This document shows, in pieces, positions 1-10,155 of a DNA stretch of 25,656 nucleotides. Every line of letters starts with the position of its first letter. Position 1 is the stretch's first letter. The notes beneath the pieces are model-generated. The model was not told the origin of the DNA. It did not search any database and saw only the letters and a program-made list of their open reading frames with translations. Position numbers and translations under genes: made by a program. Source of the DNA: an uncultured Pseudomonadota bacterium (GTDB lineage Bacteria; Pseudomonadota; Gammaproteobacteria; Burkholderiales; Casimicrobiaceae); contig CALFEY010000324.1 in the NCBI GenBank assembly GCA_937958295.1, positions 1-25,656 of the forward strand, in the 5' to 3' direction.

Positions 1-1158
<1,158 letters not shown>

Positions 1159-1185
1159 GGTGACTGGATCTCCCTTGGATGTTCT

Positions 1186-2183
1186 TCACTGCCCGGTATC
1201 GAGCAGGTATGCGGCCGCGGCCGTGGGCGTGAGCGTGCCCGCGGCCACGCGCTCCAGCGCGTCGGCCAGGACGGCGCTCACGCGCGGGTCGCTGCGAAAG
1301 CGCGCCCGCAGCCCGCTGTCGATCAGATGCCAGGTCCAGGCGAGCGCCTGGCGCTTGCGCTTGGCGGCGAGCTCGCCGTTGCGCGCGAGCGTGTCGCGGC
1401 ATCGCACGACCGTGTCCCACAGCGCCGCGATCCCCTCGCCCCTGGTGGCGCTGGCGCGCAGCACGACGGGCTTCCAGTGGGGCGAGGTCGGCCGCAGGAG
1501 CGTCAGCACCCCCTGCATCTGCGCGACGGCGCGATCGGCGGCGGCGGGATCGAGGTCGCCCTTGTTGTACACGATGACGTCGGCGAGCTCCACCACGCCT
1601 TTCTTCATGGCCTGCAGGTCATCGCCGGCCTGCGGCAGCTGCAGGAGCACGAAGACGTCCGTGAGGTTGGCGACGTCGGTCTCGCTCTGTCCCACCCCGA
1701 CGGTCTCCACGATCACCACGTCGAAGCCGGCCGCCTCCACGAAGAGCATCGCCTCGCGGGTGTGTGCGGCCACGCCGCCCAGCGCCCCGCTGGCCGGCGA
1801 CGGCCGGATGAACGCGGACGGATGCCGCGAGAGAAGCTCCATGCGGGTCTTGTCGCCCAGCACCGAGCCACCGGACACGGAGCTCGACGGGTCCACGGCC
1901 AGCACCGCAACGCGGTGCCCGGCCTCGACCAGGTGCAATCCCAGCACCTCGATCAGCGTGGACTTGCCCACGCCCGGCGATCCGGTGAGGCCCAGCCGCA
2001 AGGCCCGGCCGGTGCGCGGCAGCAGCGCTGTCATCACCTCGCGCGCGATCGCCTGGTGGTCGTCGCGCGTGGACTCGGCAAGCGTGATGGCCTTGGCCAG
2101 CAGGCGCCGGTCGCCGGCGATCACGCCGTCGGCCAAGCGCACTGCCTCCGCGGCCCGAGGCGCCACCGCCGGCAATCGTGCGC

Positions 2184-2187
<4 letters not shown>
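1186..2187 (-). CDS. meaB: MeaB/ArgK-type GTPase, methylmalonyl-CoA mutase chaperone
   Basis: This is a G3E-type P-loop GTPase that protects methylmalonyl-CoA mutase and gates adenosylcobalamin loading and reactivation. Visible motifs are the Walker A loop GSPGVGKST, the VDPSS segment, ETVGVGQSE in the switch region, and NKGD for guanine specificity. The length is 333 residues, normal for the family. The reading frame runs open far upstream through the mutase gene, but that part is a shadow: the family sequence begins near LPAVAPRAAEAVRLADGV. I chose the TTG at 2187, which overlaps the mutase stop as TTGA and implies translational coupling. An in-frame GTG at 2166 is the main alternative. It is the middle gene of a mutase-meaB-pccB operon. 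Function is very likely; the exact start is not certain. Confidence 0.93.
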
Positions 2188-4358
<2,171 letters not shown>

Positions 4359-4401
4359 GGCAGGAAGCAGGGAACGCGCCGCTGACGCAGCGCAACACCC
4401 T

Positions 4402-4407
4402 ATTCTA
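4402..4407 (-). promoter_or_regulatory. Possible -10 element upstream of the propionate operon
   Basis: On the minus strand this reads TAGAAT, five of six matches to the sigma-70 -10 consensus, in an otherwise very GC-rich gap. It lies about 44 bp before the mutase GTG. No good -35 hexamer is seen at 16-18 bp spacing, so this is only a weak candidate. The gap also holds an imperfect GC hairpin near 4417-4435 (arms GGG-CCGCG and CGCGG-CCC with one bulged T) without a following T-run. Confidence 0.25.
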
Positions 4408-4445
4408 GCCGGGCGGGGGCCGCGCCGCGCGGTCCCGGTTGCGAC

Positions 4446-5045
4446 TCAGATATCGAACGTATCGCCGCCCAAGTCCCCGTCAAGATCGGCGAAATCCCCG
4501 TCGCTGGCCACCGTCTTGTCCAGTCCGGACCACGGATCGCTGGCCAGATCACCCGCGGTCGAGGCGGCCCCGGCCTCGGCGCCACTGCCGAAGAGGTCGG
4601 CCGCGGCCGGCGAGTGGGCGAAGAAGTGCTGGGCGATTGCCGTGCCGATCACCGACCCGGCAAGACTCCCGAAAAGACTCGTGGCGAACATGCCGCCAAA
4701 GCCTAACCCCGCTGCGGCGGGAGTAGCACTGCCGAGGCGATTCCAGGCTCGCTCCACCGCACCGGGCTCGCGCACCTCCGCCCGGGTGGCGACCCGCGCG
4801 AGGGTCGCCGGCGCAAAGCCGCCGCTTGCCGCGGCGGCGCGTTCGGCCGGGGGCATTTCCCCGGCCATCTCGTCCAGCAAACGGCGGCGTTGATCGGGGG
4901 ACAGGCGGGCAAAAGCCTCGGCGTGGGCCTCCTCGATGGCCTCGGGTGGCGCGGTGCGCACGAGATAGCGATAACGGGCGATGGCCTGCTCGTCGGCGCT
5001 CGCGCCCGACTCGGGACGATCCTTGAAACGGTCGAAGAAACTCAT
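4446..5045 (-). CDS. Uncharacterised protein with glycine-rich hydrophobic segment
   Basis: I do not recognise a named family with known function. The protein has 199 residues. Residues 1-65 are charged and helical (MSFFDRFKDR, then RYRYLVRTAPPEAIEEAHAE, then a LSPDQRRRLLDEM stretch), resembling poorly characterised proteins with a conserved RTAPPEA-type segment. Residues 105-142 form a glycine/alanine-rich hydrophobic stretch (GLGFGGMFATSLFGSLAG onward) that could be a glycine-zipper membrane or assembly segment. The last 50 residues are acidic and rich in Asp and Gly (FADLDGDLGGDTFDI at the end). The ATG at 5045 has GGAG five bases upstream, which supports this start. It is encoded on the same strand as the propionate operon, 87 bp upstream of it, but has no obvious metabolic link. 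That it is a real gene is likely; function is unknown. Confidence 0.75.
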   Translation of the reverse strand: MSFFDRFKDRPESGASADEQAIARYRYLVRTAPPEAIEEAHAEAFARLSPDQRRRLLDEMAGEMPPAERAAAASGGFAPATLARVATRAEVREPGAVERAWNRLGSATPAAAGLGFGGMFATSLFGSLAGSVIGTAIAQHFFAHSPAAADLFGSGAEAGAASTAGDLASDPWSGLDKTVASDGDFADLDGDLGGDTFDI

Positions 5046-5258
5046 GGCGGCTCCACGGACAAGACCACGAAGGGAGGGCTGCCTTTGCTAAGTGCGAGCG
5101 GGGAACCGCGATTCAAGCGACCGCGATCGGATTTGCGACGAAAGGGGATGCGGCCACGTCGGACGCTGCGCTCGCATGGCCAAGATGCGTACCGCACGCC
5201 GCGCGGCCGGCCGGAGGTCGAGACTGCGCTCGCCCCCGGCACGAACAAACGCAGCCTG

Positions 5259-5681
5259 CTAGGCGAGCGACGGAACGCGATGTGCGGCCGGGCCGCGCAA
5301 CGGTGGAGCGCCCACAGCGTAGCGGCCGGTGGCCCCTTCGCGCGCCATCACGACTTCGCCCTGCTGGGCGCGGTCGGGGGCAACCTGGATCGCCACGAGG
5401 CCCCCACTGGCGCGCAGGTGATCGGCGTGCTGCGCCGCCTGTCGCGGTGGCACGCCAAGCTGGGCCAGGCCGTCGACCAGGCGGCTGTTGAAATCAGCCT
5501 CGCGGGCCCCGTGCAGCGCCCGCGCGAGGCCCCCTGCAAAGGCGAAGCGCGACCCCTCCTCTGCCGCCTCGTGGCCGACGATACTCATTTCCGCCTGCGC
5601 GAAGCCGGCCTGCATCAGGGCGGCGGTGGCACGCGATGCCGCGGCGAAATCCTCGTACGTGCCGATAACGGTCGTCCTCAT
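5259..5681 (-). CDS. General stress protein 17M/YflT-like domain protein
   Basis: A 140-residue protein resembling the YflT/general stress protein 17M-like domain. The pattern visible is TVIGTYEDFAAASRATAALM, an AGFAQAEMSIVG segment, LVDGLAQLGVPPRQAAQHAD, and RASGGLVAIQVA. This is the usual order of that fold: a beta strand with a helix packing on it, then a helix-loop that ends in a GG-LV-V strand. No catalytic residues are evident; the family is stress-associated and its biochemical role is not established. I chose the ATG at 5681 rather than an upstream in-frame start because AGGAG sits six bases before it and the family sequence starts there. The C-terminal 30 residues are low-complexity and probably disordered. 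It lies downstream of a stand-alone receiver gene on the same strand, 111 bp away, so the two may be co-transcribed. Confidence 0.75.
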   Translation of the reverse strand: MRTTVIGTYEDFAAASRATAALMQAGFAQAEMSIVGHEAAEEGSRFAFAGGLARALHGAREADFNSRLVDGLAQLGVPPRQAAQHADHLRASGGLVAIQVAPDRAQQGEVVMAREGATGRYAVGAPPLRGPAAHRVPSLA

Positions 5682-5767
5682 GCGTGTCTCCTCGAGCGAG
5701 CGGATGGCGGATGCGCGCACTCTACGGGGCGCGGCGGCGCAGCGCCAACGGCGAGCGTCGCAACCTT

Positions 5768-5786
5768 GTGTCGGCCGGACACCGAC
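5768..5786. promoter_or_regulatory. Overlapping dyads upstream of the stress-protein gene
   Basis: Two overlapping inverted repeats are visible: GTGTC-ggccg-GACAC (5768-5782) and GTCGG-7 nt-CCGAC (5770-5786). They lie in the 111-bp gap between the receiver stop and the stress-protein start, about 87 bp upstream of the latter. They could be an operator or simply a hairpin after the receiver gene. No protein can be assigned. Confidence 0.25.
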
Positions 5787-5792
5787 GTGGCT

Positions 5793-6203
5793 TCACGACG
5801 CCGCGCCCGGCTCGGCGGCCAGTGACTCGACCAACGCCAGCACGCGGGGCAGGTCGCGCGCCTTGTCGAAGAAATAATCCGCGCCTAGCGCGAGGCTGCG
5901 GTCCTTGTACTGCGGAAACGCGTAGTTGGTGAAGACGGCAACGCGTCCTCGCCGTCGCTTGGGCAGCTCACGCAGCGACTTCAGCACGTTAAGGCCGTTG
6001 CCGCGTTTGAGCTGCAGATCGAGGATGAGCAGATCCCAGTCCCCGGGTGCGAGTAGCGAGAGCGCCGCAAGCTCCGATTCGGCATGCCCGGCGAGCGCGA
6101 CGTTGGGAAGCTCCGACAACGCCTCCTCCAGCCGCTCGCGAATGATTACCGAATCCTCCACGATGGCCACGCGCATGGGGCGCGCGAGCGCACTCCGGGG
6201 CAT
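5793..6203 (-). CDS. Stand-alone response-regulator receiver protein
   Basis: A single CheY-like receiver domain with no output domain. With the start at 6203 it has 136 residues. The acidic pocket is in IVEDS (E16-D17), the predicted phospho-acceptor is D62 in LLILDLQLKRGNG, the switch Thr is T92 in VFTNYAF, and the conserved Lys is K114 in FFDKARD. All the residues needed for phosphorylation are present, so it is probably active as a phospho-relay, decoy or protein-binding regulator. Alternative ATG starts exist at 6176, 6260 and 6308; none has a clear ribosome binding site. I prefer 6203 because it leaves a short leader like that of the paralogue at 15397-15789. No histidine kinase lies in the window. 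The shared FTNY-FPQY and FFDKA-DL segments mark the two receivers as a distinct pair. Confidence 0.85.
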   Translation of the reverse strand: MPRSALARPMRVAIVEDSVIIRERLEEALSELPNVALAGHAESELAALSLLAPGDWDLLILDLQLKRGNGLNVLKSLRELPKRRRGRVAVFTNYAFPQYKDRSLALGADYFFDKARDLPRVLALVESLAAEPGAAS

Positions 6204-6337
6204 GAATTCGTTACGGCCGGCCGCGGACGCTGCCCTGAGGTGCTGCGGTGAGGTCTCCATGCGTGATGGACCGGGCGGTCCGGCGGCTGTTCCGGCAGAC
6301 CGTCCCATTACCGTATCGGAGGGTCGCTCGGCACCGC

Positions 6338-6353
6338 GTCGGCCCTGTCCGAC
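6338..6353. promoter_or_regulatory. Inverted repeat upstream of the receiver gene
   Basis: GTCGG-ccctgt-CCGAC, a 5-bp-arm dyad in the 187-bp gap between the paralogue stop at 6391 and the receiver start at 6203. Its right half contains TGTCCGAC, which also occurs upstream of the paralogous receiver at 15287-15294. It is a possible operator, on motif recurrence only. Confidence 0.25.
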
Positions 6354-6390
6354 GCCGGCCTTGTCTCCGGCGCGAATTGCGACCGGAAGG

Positions 6391-8169
6391 CTAGAAGGGA
6401 CGCTGCTCCAGCGCGGCGCGTGGCGAGGGGCGTTCCGCCTGGGCAGCGGCTAGCCGGCGCAGCAGCACGTCGACCACGTCGCCGCCGTCACCGCGGATGC
6501 GCTTGCGGCGCAAGACGTCGACGATCTCCGGCGTGGCAATGGCGGCGTAGTTGCCCCGGAGCAGGACGTTGGCGGTGGCGCGCTGAACGTCGCCCGAGCG
6601 GGTCTGCGCGAACAGGCGCGCGAGCGAGCGCAGCGTCTGCTCGTCGTCGAGGCGGTGTCGGGAGAGCGCGTCCAGCGCCCGCACCTGCGCGTCGGTCACC
6701 GTCATGCGGGTGACGGCGGCGGTGACCTGGCGCAGCTCGAGCGCATCGGCCACCGGGCGATGGGCGAGATAGGCCTGCGCGATCAGCACGTCGTCGGCGT
6801 TGCTTCCCGACCATGCCCGGAGCACGCCCGCGCGACCATCGGCGCTGCCGAGGCAGGCGAGCATCGCGGATTGCGCCGGGCCGGCGGCTCCGGTGGCCGG
6901 CGCGAGGCGTGCCAGCTCGGCGTCGAGCGTGCCGTCGCGATTGACGGAACAGGCGAGCTCGACGTCCCCCACGCCGGGCGCCTGCGCGATGAGCCGCTCG
7001 CCGATCACGTCGGCCACCAGGCGGCGTTCCTCGGCAGCCGAGATCCAGCCCCAGCGCTGCGCCAGCGCGAGCATGCGCACGCGTACGGCCGGTTCGTCGG
7101 CGTCGCGCACGAACTCGAGGTAGCGCTCGCGGGTGGTCGCGTCGGCCGCCAAGGCGCCAAGCGCGCGAGCCACGGGGACGGGCTCCTGGGCACGAGGCGG
7201 CAGCGACGCCGTGTAGCGCTCCAGGTGATCGAGGAAGAGGCGCACCTCCGCCATGTCGCGGCCGAGAAGCCCGTGCAAGTGGTCGATCTTGCGGGCGGCA
7301 TCGAGGCGGTCGTCGGCGAAGCCGCACAGGTCGCGTCGAAATCCCGCGCGCGGATCGGCGCCGGTCATGCCCGAGGTCGCGGTCATCGCGGTGGCGCTGA
7401 AGGTGGCGAGGAGCTTCGGATCGGCGCGACCGGTGGCGATCTGCCCCCCGCCGCGTAGATAGCGCTCCAGCAGCGGGCCAGCGTAGCGTCCGAGCGGAGC
7501 CTTCTCGGGAAAGCCATAGATCACCGGCACGTCCTTGAAGATGTGCCGCATGCGGTCGCGATTGCTCTCGCCGTGACGGTCGGAGAGCACGCGCGCGAGC
7601 GCCTCGGCGTCGGCGGGCGAGTGGCCTGCGCGGACCAGGCTGCGCGGCACTTCCGCGGAGGCCGTGCGCATTGCGTGCGCGTTGAGCGTGTTGCATCCGA
7701 AGAGGTAGACCTCCTTCAGCTGCGAGAAGAGGCCGGGACAGGACTCGCTGCACGCCACCCGCTCCATCTCGTGCACGGGCAGGTACTCGCGGTCGTCGGT
7801 GCGGTCGGTGTAGAACTCCGTACCACCGTCGAAGTGGCCGGAGATCACGAGCGCGTCGCACTGCACCTTCTGCCGGCAGGCCGACTCGAGCCAATCGGGT
7901 CGACCGCGTTCCACGAGCTCGACGAAGCGGAACTCGCCGGCCGGAAGCGTGGCCTTCAGGACCTCGCGCTCGTCACTGGAGTTGACGGTGATCGTGCAAA
8001 CGGTCTTCGGCGCGGCCGTGGTGGCAGCGCCGAAGGCAAGCAGGCCGACGGCCAGCGCCTGACGCACCCACGCCGGGCAGGAGGAAAGGGGGACGGACAC
8101 TTCGCAAGGCGCGAGGCAGGCGCGCGGGCAACGATCGACGCCGCGAGTGTGCCCGAGGATTCGTCGCAC
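6391..8169 (-). CDS. Putative exported caspase/CHAT-like protein with helical repeats (second of tandem pair)
   Basis: 592 residues if translation starts at the GTG at 8169; GTGs at 8100 and 8067 are also possible, and the last begins exactly at a good signal peptide (VRQALAVGLLAFGAATTAA). The N-terminal domain (about 55-230) contains TVCTITVNSSDE, FVELVERGRPDWLESACR, CDALVISGHFDGG with H112, a CSESCPGLF cysteine pair, and EVYLFGCNT with C159. A His after a hydrophobic strand and SG, and a Cys after a second hydrophobic strand, recall the catalytic dyad layout of clan CD peptidases (caspase, CHAT). The rest (about 270-590) is helical, with repeated Leu/Ala/Arg segments similar to HEAT-like repeats. 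The paralogue immediately upstream is conserved along its whole length. Proteolysis is inferred from motif layout only; it may be an inactive binding protein. No characterised homologue is recognised. Confidence 0.7.
   Translation of the reverse strand: MRRILGHTRGVDRCPRACLAPCEVSVPLSSCPAWVRQALAVGLLAFGAATTAAPKTVCTITVNSSDEREVLKATLPAGEFRFVELVERGRPDWLESACRQKVQCDALVISGHFDGGTEFYTDRTDDREYLPVHEMERVACSESCPGLFSQLKEVYLFGCNTLNAHAMRTASAEVPRSLVRAGHSPADAEALARVLSDRHGESNRDRMRHIFKDVPVIYGFPEKAPLGRYAGPLLERYLRGGGQIATGRADPKLLATFSATAMTATSGMTGADPRAGFRRDLCGFADDRLDAARKIDHLHGLLGRDMAEVRLFLDHLERYTASLPPRAQEPVPVARALGALAADATTRERYLEFVRDADEPAVRVRMLALAQRWGWISAAEERRLVADVIGERLIAQAPGVGDVELACSVNRDGTLDAELARLAPATGAAGPAQSAMLACLGSADGRAGVLRAWSGSNADDVLIAQAYLAHRPVADALELRQVTAAVTRMTVTDAQVRALDALSRHRLDDEQTLRSLARLFAQTRSGDVQRATANVLLRGNYAAIATPEIVDVLRRKRIRGDGGDVVDVLLRRLAAAQAERPSPRAALEQRPF
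7691..7740. repeat. Paralogous near-identical tract, copy 1 (partner 9471-9520)
   Basis: This 50-nt stretch matches 9471-9520 at 48 of 50 positions by direct comparison, in the same orientation. It encodes the SCPGLFS to LFGCN segment around the predicted catalytic Cys in both paralogues. Surrounding nucleotides are clearly more diverged. Confidence 0.85.
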
Positions 8170-8171
8170 AT

Positions 8172-8189
8172 GTTGTACGTTCGTGCAAC
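8172..8189. promoter_or_regulatory. 18-bp imperfect palindrome between the tandem paralogues
   Basis: GTTGTACG-TT-CGTGCAAC: 8-bp half-sites with one mismatched pair around a 2-bp centre. It nearly fills the 37-bp gap between the stop of the upstream paralogue and the farthest start of the downstream one. The tiny loop makes a terminator unlikely and a DNA-binding site for a dimeric regulator more plausible. No regulator can be named. Confidence 0.35.
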
Positions 8190-8206
8190 GGTGCGCGAAT
8201 GTGAAC

Positions 8207-9961
8207 CTATGGCCGCTGCATGCGGCGTATGAGCACGTCGATCGCGTCCTGCGTGGCGCTCCCGGCGCTCACGCGGCGGCTGCGCAAGGTCTCGATCACC
8301 TCCGCCGACGCGATGGTCTGATAATCGGAGCGCAACAGGATGCCGGCAATGGCCGTCTGCGCACCCACCGATTCGGTGCGTGGATACAGGCGCACGAGCT
8401 CCTGGAGGCTGTCCGGATCGGACAGCCTTTGGTAGGCCAGCGCGTGCAACGCACGCGCCTGCGTATGCGCGACCTGGACGCTCGCGATGTCCGCCATCAC
8501 GTCGCGCCACTCGTCGCCCTCGTCGAGGGGACGATGCCGCAGATACGCCTGAACATAGGCCGCATCGCGCTCGTCGGGACTCGTGACAGCCCGCAGCACG
8601 AGGTCGCGCCCCCCCGGACTGCCGAGACAAGCGAGGAGTGCCGCCTGCGGCACGTCGAGAACGGCAGGCGTGCGCTCCAGCGCAGGTAGCAGCGTGTCGT
8701 ATTGACGCTGCGCATTGAGCCCGCAGGCGAGATCGATCTCCGCCGGCGTGATCGGCCCACTCGCGAGCTGCTCGTTCCACATGCGTGCAAGCTCGTCGCG
8801 CTCGCTCTGCGCGGAGAGCCAGCCGAAGTTCTGGGCCAATGCAATCATGCGGGCGCGCACCGCGGCTGAATCGGCATCGCGGGCGAGGTCGAGGTAACGC
8901 GTGCGCGCCGCCTCGTCCGTGGCGATGTCGTGCAGCACGGCGGCTACCGCGGGCGTGGCTCGCGTGGCTTCGTCCAGCGTGACGGCGAAGCGCTCGAGGC
9001 GAGGCAGGAACATTCGCGCCTCCGCCGCGTCGCGCTCGAAGAGCGAGTGGACGAAGGCCACCTTCTGCGCCGGTGCCAAGCGCTCGTCGGCGAACTGGCA
9101 GACGTCGCGCCGATGCGCGGCCTTGGGATCGCTGTCGCGCAGGCCCGTGGTGACCGTCATCGCATGCGCGGAGAACGCACTGAGCAGGCGGGCGCTCGGC
9201 CGACCCGTGGCCACTTCCGCCGTGCCGTTCACGACAAGATGGCGCTGCAGGAGGGAACCCGCCACCGGGCCGAGCGGCGCCACGGAGGAGAAGCCGTAGA
9301 TCGCAGGCACGTCGCGGAAGATGAGACGCATGCGGTCCTTGCTGCTCTCGCCGTGGCGCTCGGCGATCGTGCGCGTCATGCGCTCGGCCTCGCCACGCGG
9401 GAAGCCCGCGCGCTGCAGGCTGCGCCCGATCTCGGCCGAAGGAAACGCGTTAGGTTCGGGATTCAACGTATTGCATCCGAAGAGGTAGACCTCCTTCAGC
9501 CGCGAGAAGAGCCCGGGACACGATTGGCTGCAGGACACGCGCTCGAGCTCGTCCACGGGGAGGAACTCGCGCGCCTCGGTGCGATCGGAGAAAAACTCGT
9601 TGCCCCCGTCGTAGTGCCCCGATATCACCAGCATGTCGCAGCGGATGCCGGTGCGGCAAGCCGACTCGAGCCAGTCGTGGCGCCCATGCTCGACAAGCTC
9701 GACGAAATCGTAGTCGCCCGGACCCAGCGCCTTGCGGAAGGTCTCCTTCTCGTCGGCGGAGTTCACGGTGACGGTGCACACGGTCTTCTTCGCCGCAATC
9801 GGCAACCCGCCCGCCGCGGCGAAGCCGGTCGCGAGCACGATGGCCGCCAACGCAGCCACGTAGCGAAGCACGCCGCGAGGCCCGCCGCGGCTCCGCCACG
9901 AGCCGATTGGACGGAGGCGGCAACGGGGGCAACGACCGTGAAGGCGAGGCAGGAAGCGCAT
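8207..9961 (-). CDS. Putative exported caspase/CHAT-like protein with helical repeats (first of tandem pair)
   Basis: 584 residues from the ATG at 9961; an in-frame GTG at 9871 would start at a compact signal peptide (VLRYVAALAAIVLATGFAAA), so the true N-terminus is uncertain. The N-terminal domain carries TVCTVTVNSADE, FVELVEHGRHDWLESACR, CDMLVISGHYDGG with H116, the CSQSC pair, and EVYLFGCNT with C163. RHGES--DRMR-IF-DVP-IYGF follows. These are the segments shared with the downstream paralogue, so they are probably the functional core. Five or more cysteines are conserved between copies, which fits an exported, disulfide-bonded protein. The C-terminal 300 residues look like stacked helices (RYLDLARDADSAAVRARMIA). 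It heads the two-gene unit and is divergent from the PLD-VTT gene. The peptidase assignment rests on motif layout, not on a recognised named family. Confidence 0.72.
   Translation of the reverse strand: MRFLPRLHGRCPRCRLRPIGSWRSRGGPRGVLRYVAALAAIVLATGFAAAGGLPIAAKKTVCTVTVNSADEKETFRKALGPGDYDFVELVEHGRHDWLESACRTGIRCDMLVISGHYDGGNEFFSDRTEAREFLPVDELERVSCSQSCPGLFSRLKEVYLFGCNTLNPEPNAFPSAEIGRSLQRAGFPRGEAERMTRTIAERHGESSKDRMRLIFRDVPAIYGFSSVAPLGPVAGSLLQRHLVVNGTAEVATGRPSARLLSAFSAHAMTVTTGLRDSDPKAAHRRDVCQFADERLAPAQKVAFVHSLFERDAAEARMFLPRLERFAVTLDEATRATPAVAAVLHDIATDEAARTRYLDLARDADSAAVRARMIALAQNFGWLSAQSERDELARMWNEQLASGPITPAEIDLACGLNAQRQYDTLLPALERTPAVLDVPQAALLACLGSPGGRDLVLRAVTSPDERDAAYVQAYLRHRPLDEGDEWRDVMADIASVQVAHTQARALHALAYQRLSDPDSLQELVRLYPRTESVGAQTAIAGILLRSDYQTIASAEVIETLRSRRVSAGSATQDAIDVLIRRMQRP
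9471..9520. repeat. Paralogous near-identical tract, copy 2 (partner 7691-7740)
   Basis: Direct repeat of 7691-7740, with two differences in 50 positions. It codes for the region just before and including the GCN motif. It is part of the coding sequence, not a mobile repeat. Confidence 0.85.
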
Positions 9962-10065
9962 GGGTCGGCAAGGTCGGCGTCGATGACCCCATTGGATGCG
10001 ATGCGTTCCCCGGCGGTCGGTCGGCGCATGCCGCCGCAGGACGTCGCCGCGCGGCCTGCGTACGA

Positions 10066-10097
10066 GTAGGAACGGCGACCACGCGGTGGCGTCCTAC
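10066..10097. promoter_or_regulatory. Nested inverted repeat in the divergent promoter region
   Basis: Outer arms GTAGGA (10066-10071) and TCCTAC (10092-10097) enclose a second dyad, CCAC-gcg-GTGG (10079-10089). It lies about 60-90 bp before the PLD-VTT start and 105-136 bp before the start of the divergent exported-protein gene. This fits an operator or transcript hairpin controlling one or both directions, but it is inferred from symmetry alone. Confidence 0.3.
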
Positions 10098-10155
10098 AGG
10101 CGGCCGCGGGCGCAGCCGACAGTCGCGCAGCGACGAGTTCCCGAAGATTCGCCTC

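Noticed and set aside
9907..10155. N-terminal extension of PLD-VTT to an ATG at 9907
   Set aside because: The 83 added residues are Gly/Arg-rich, overlap the divergent gene and cover the dyad-containing promoter gap.
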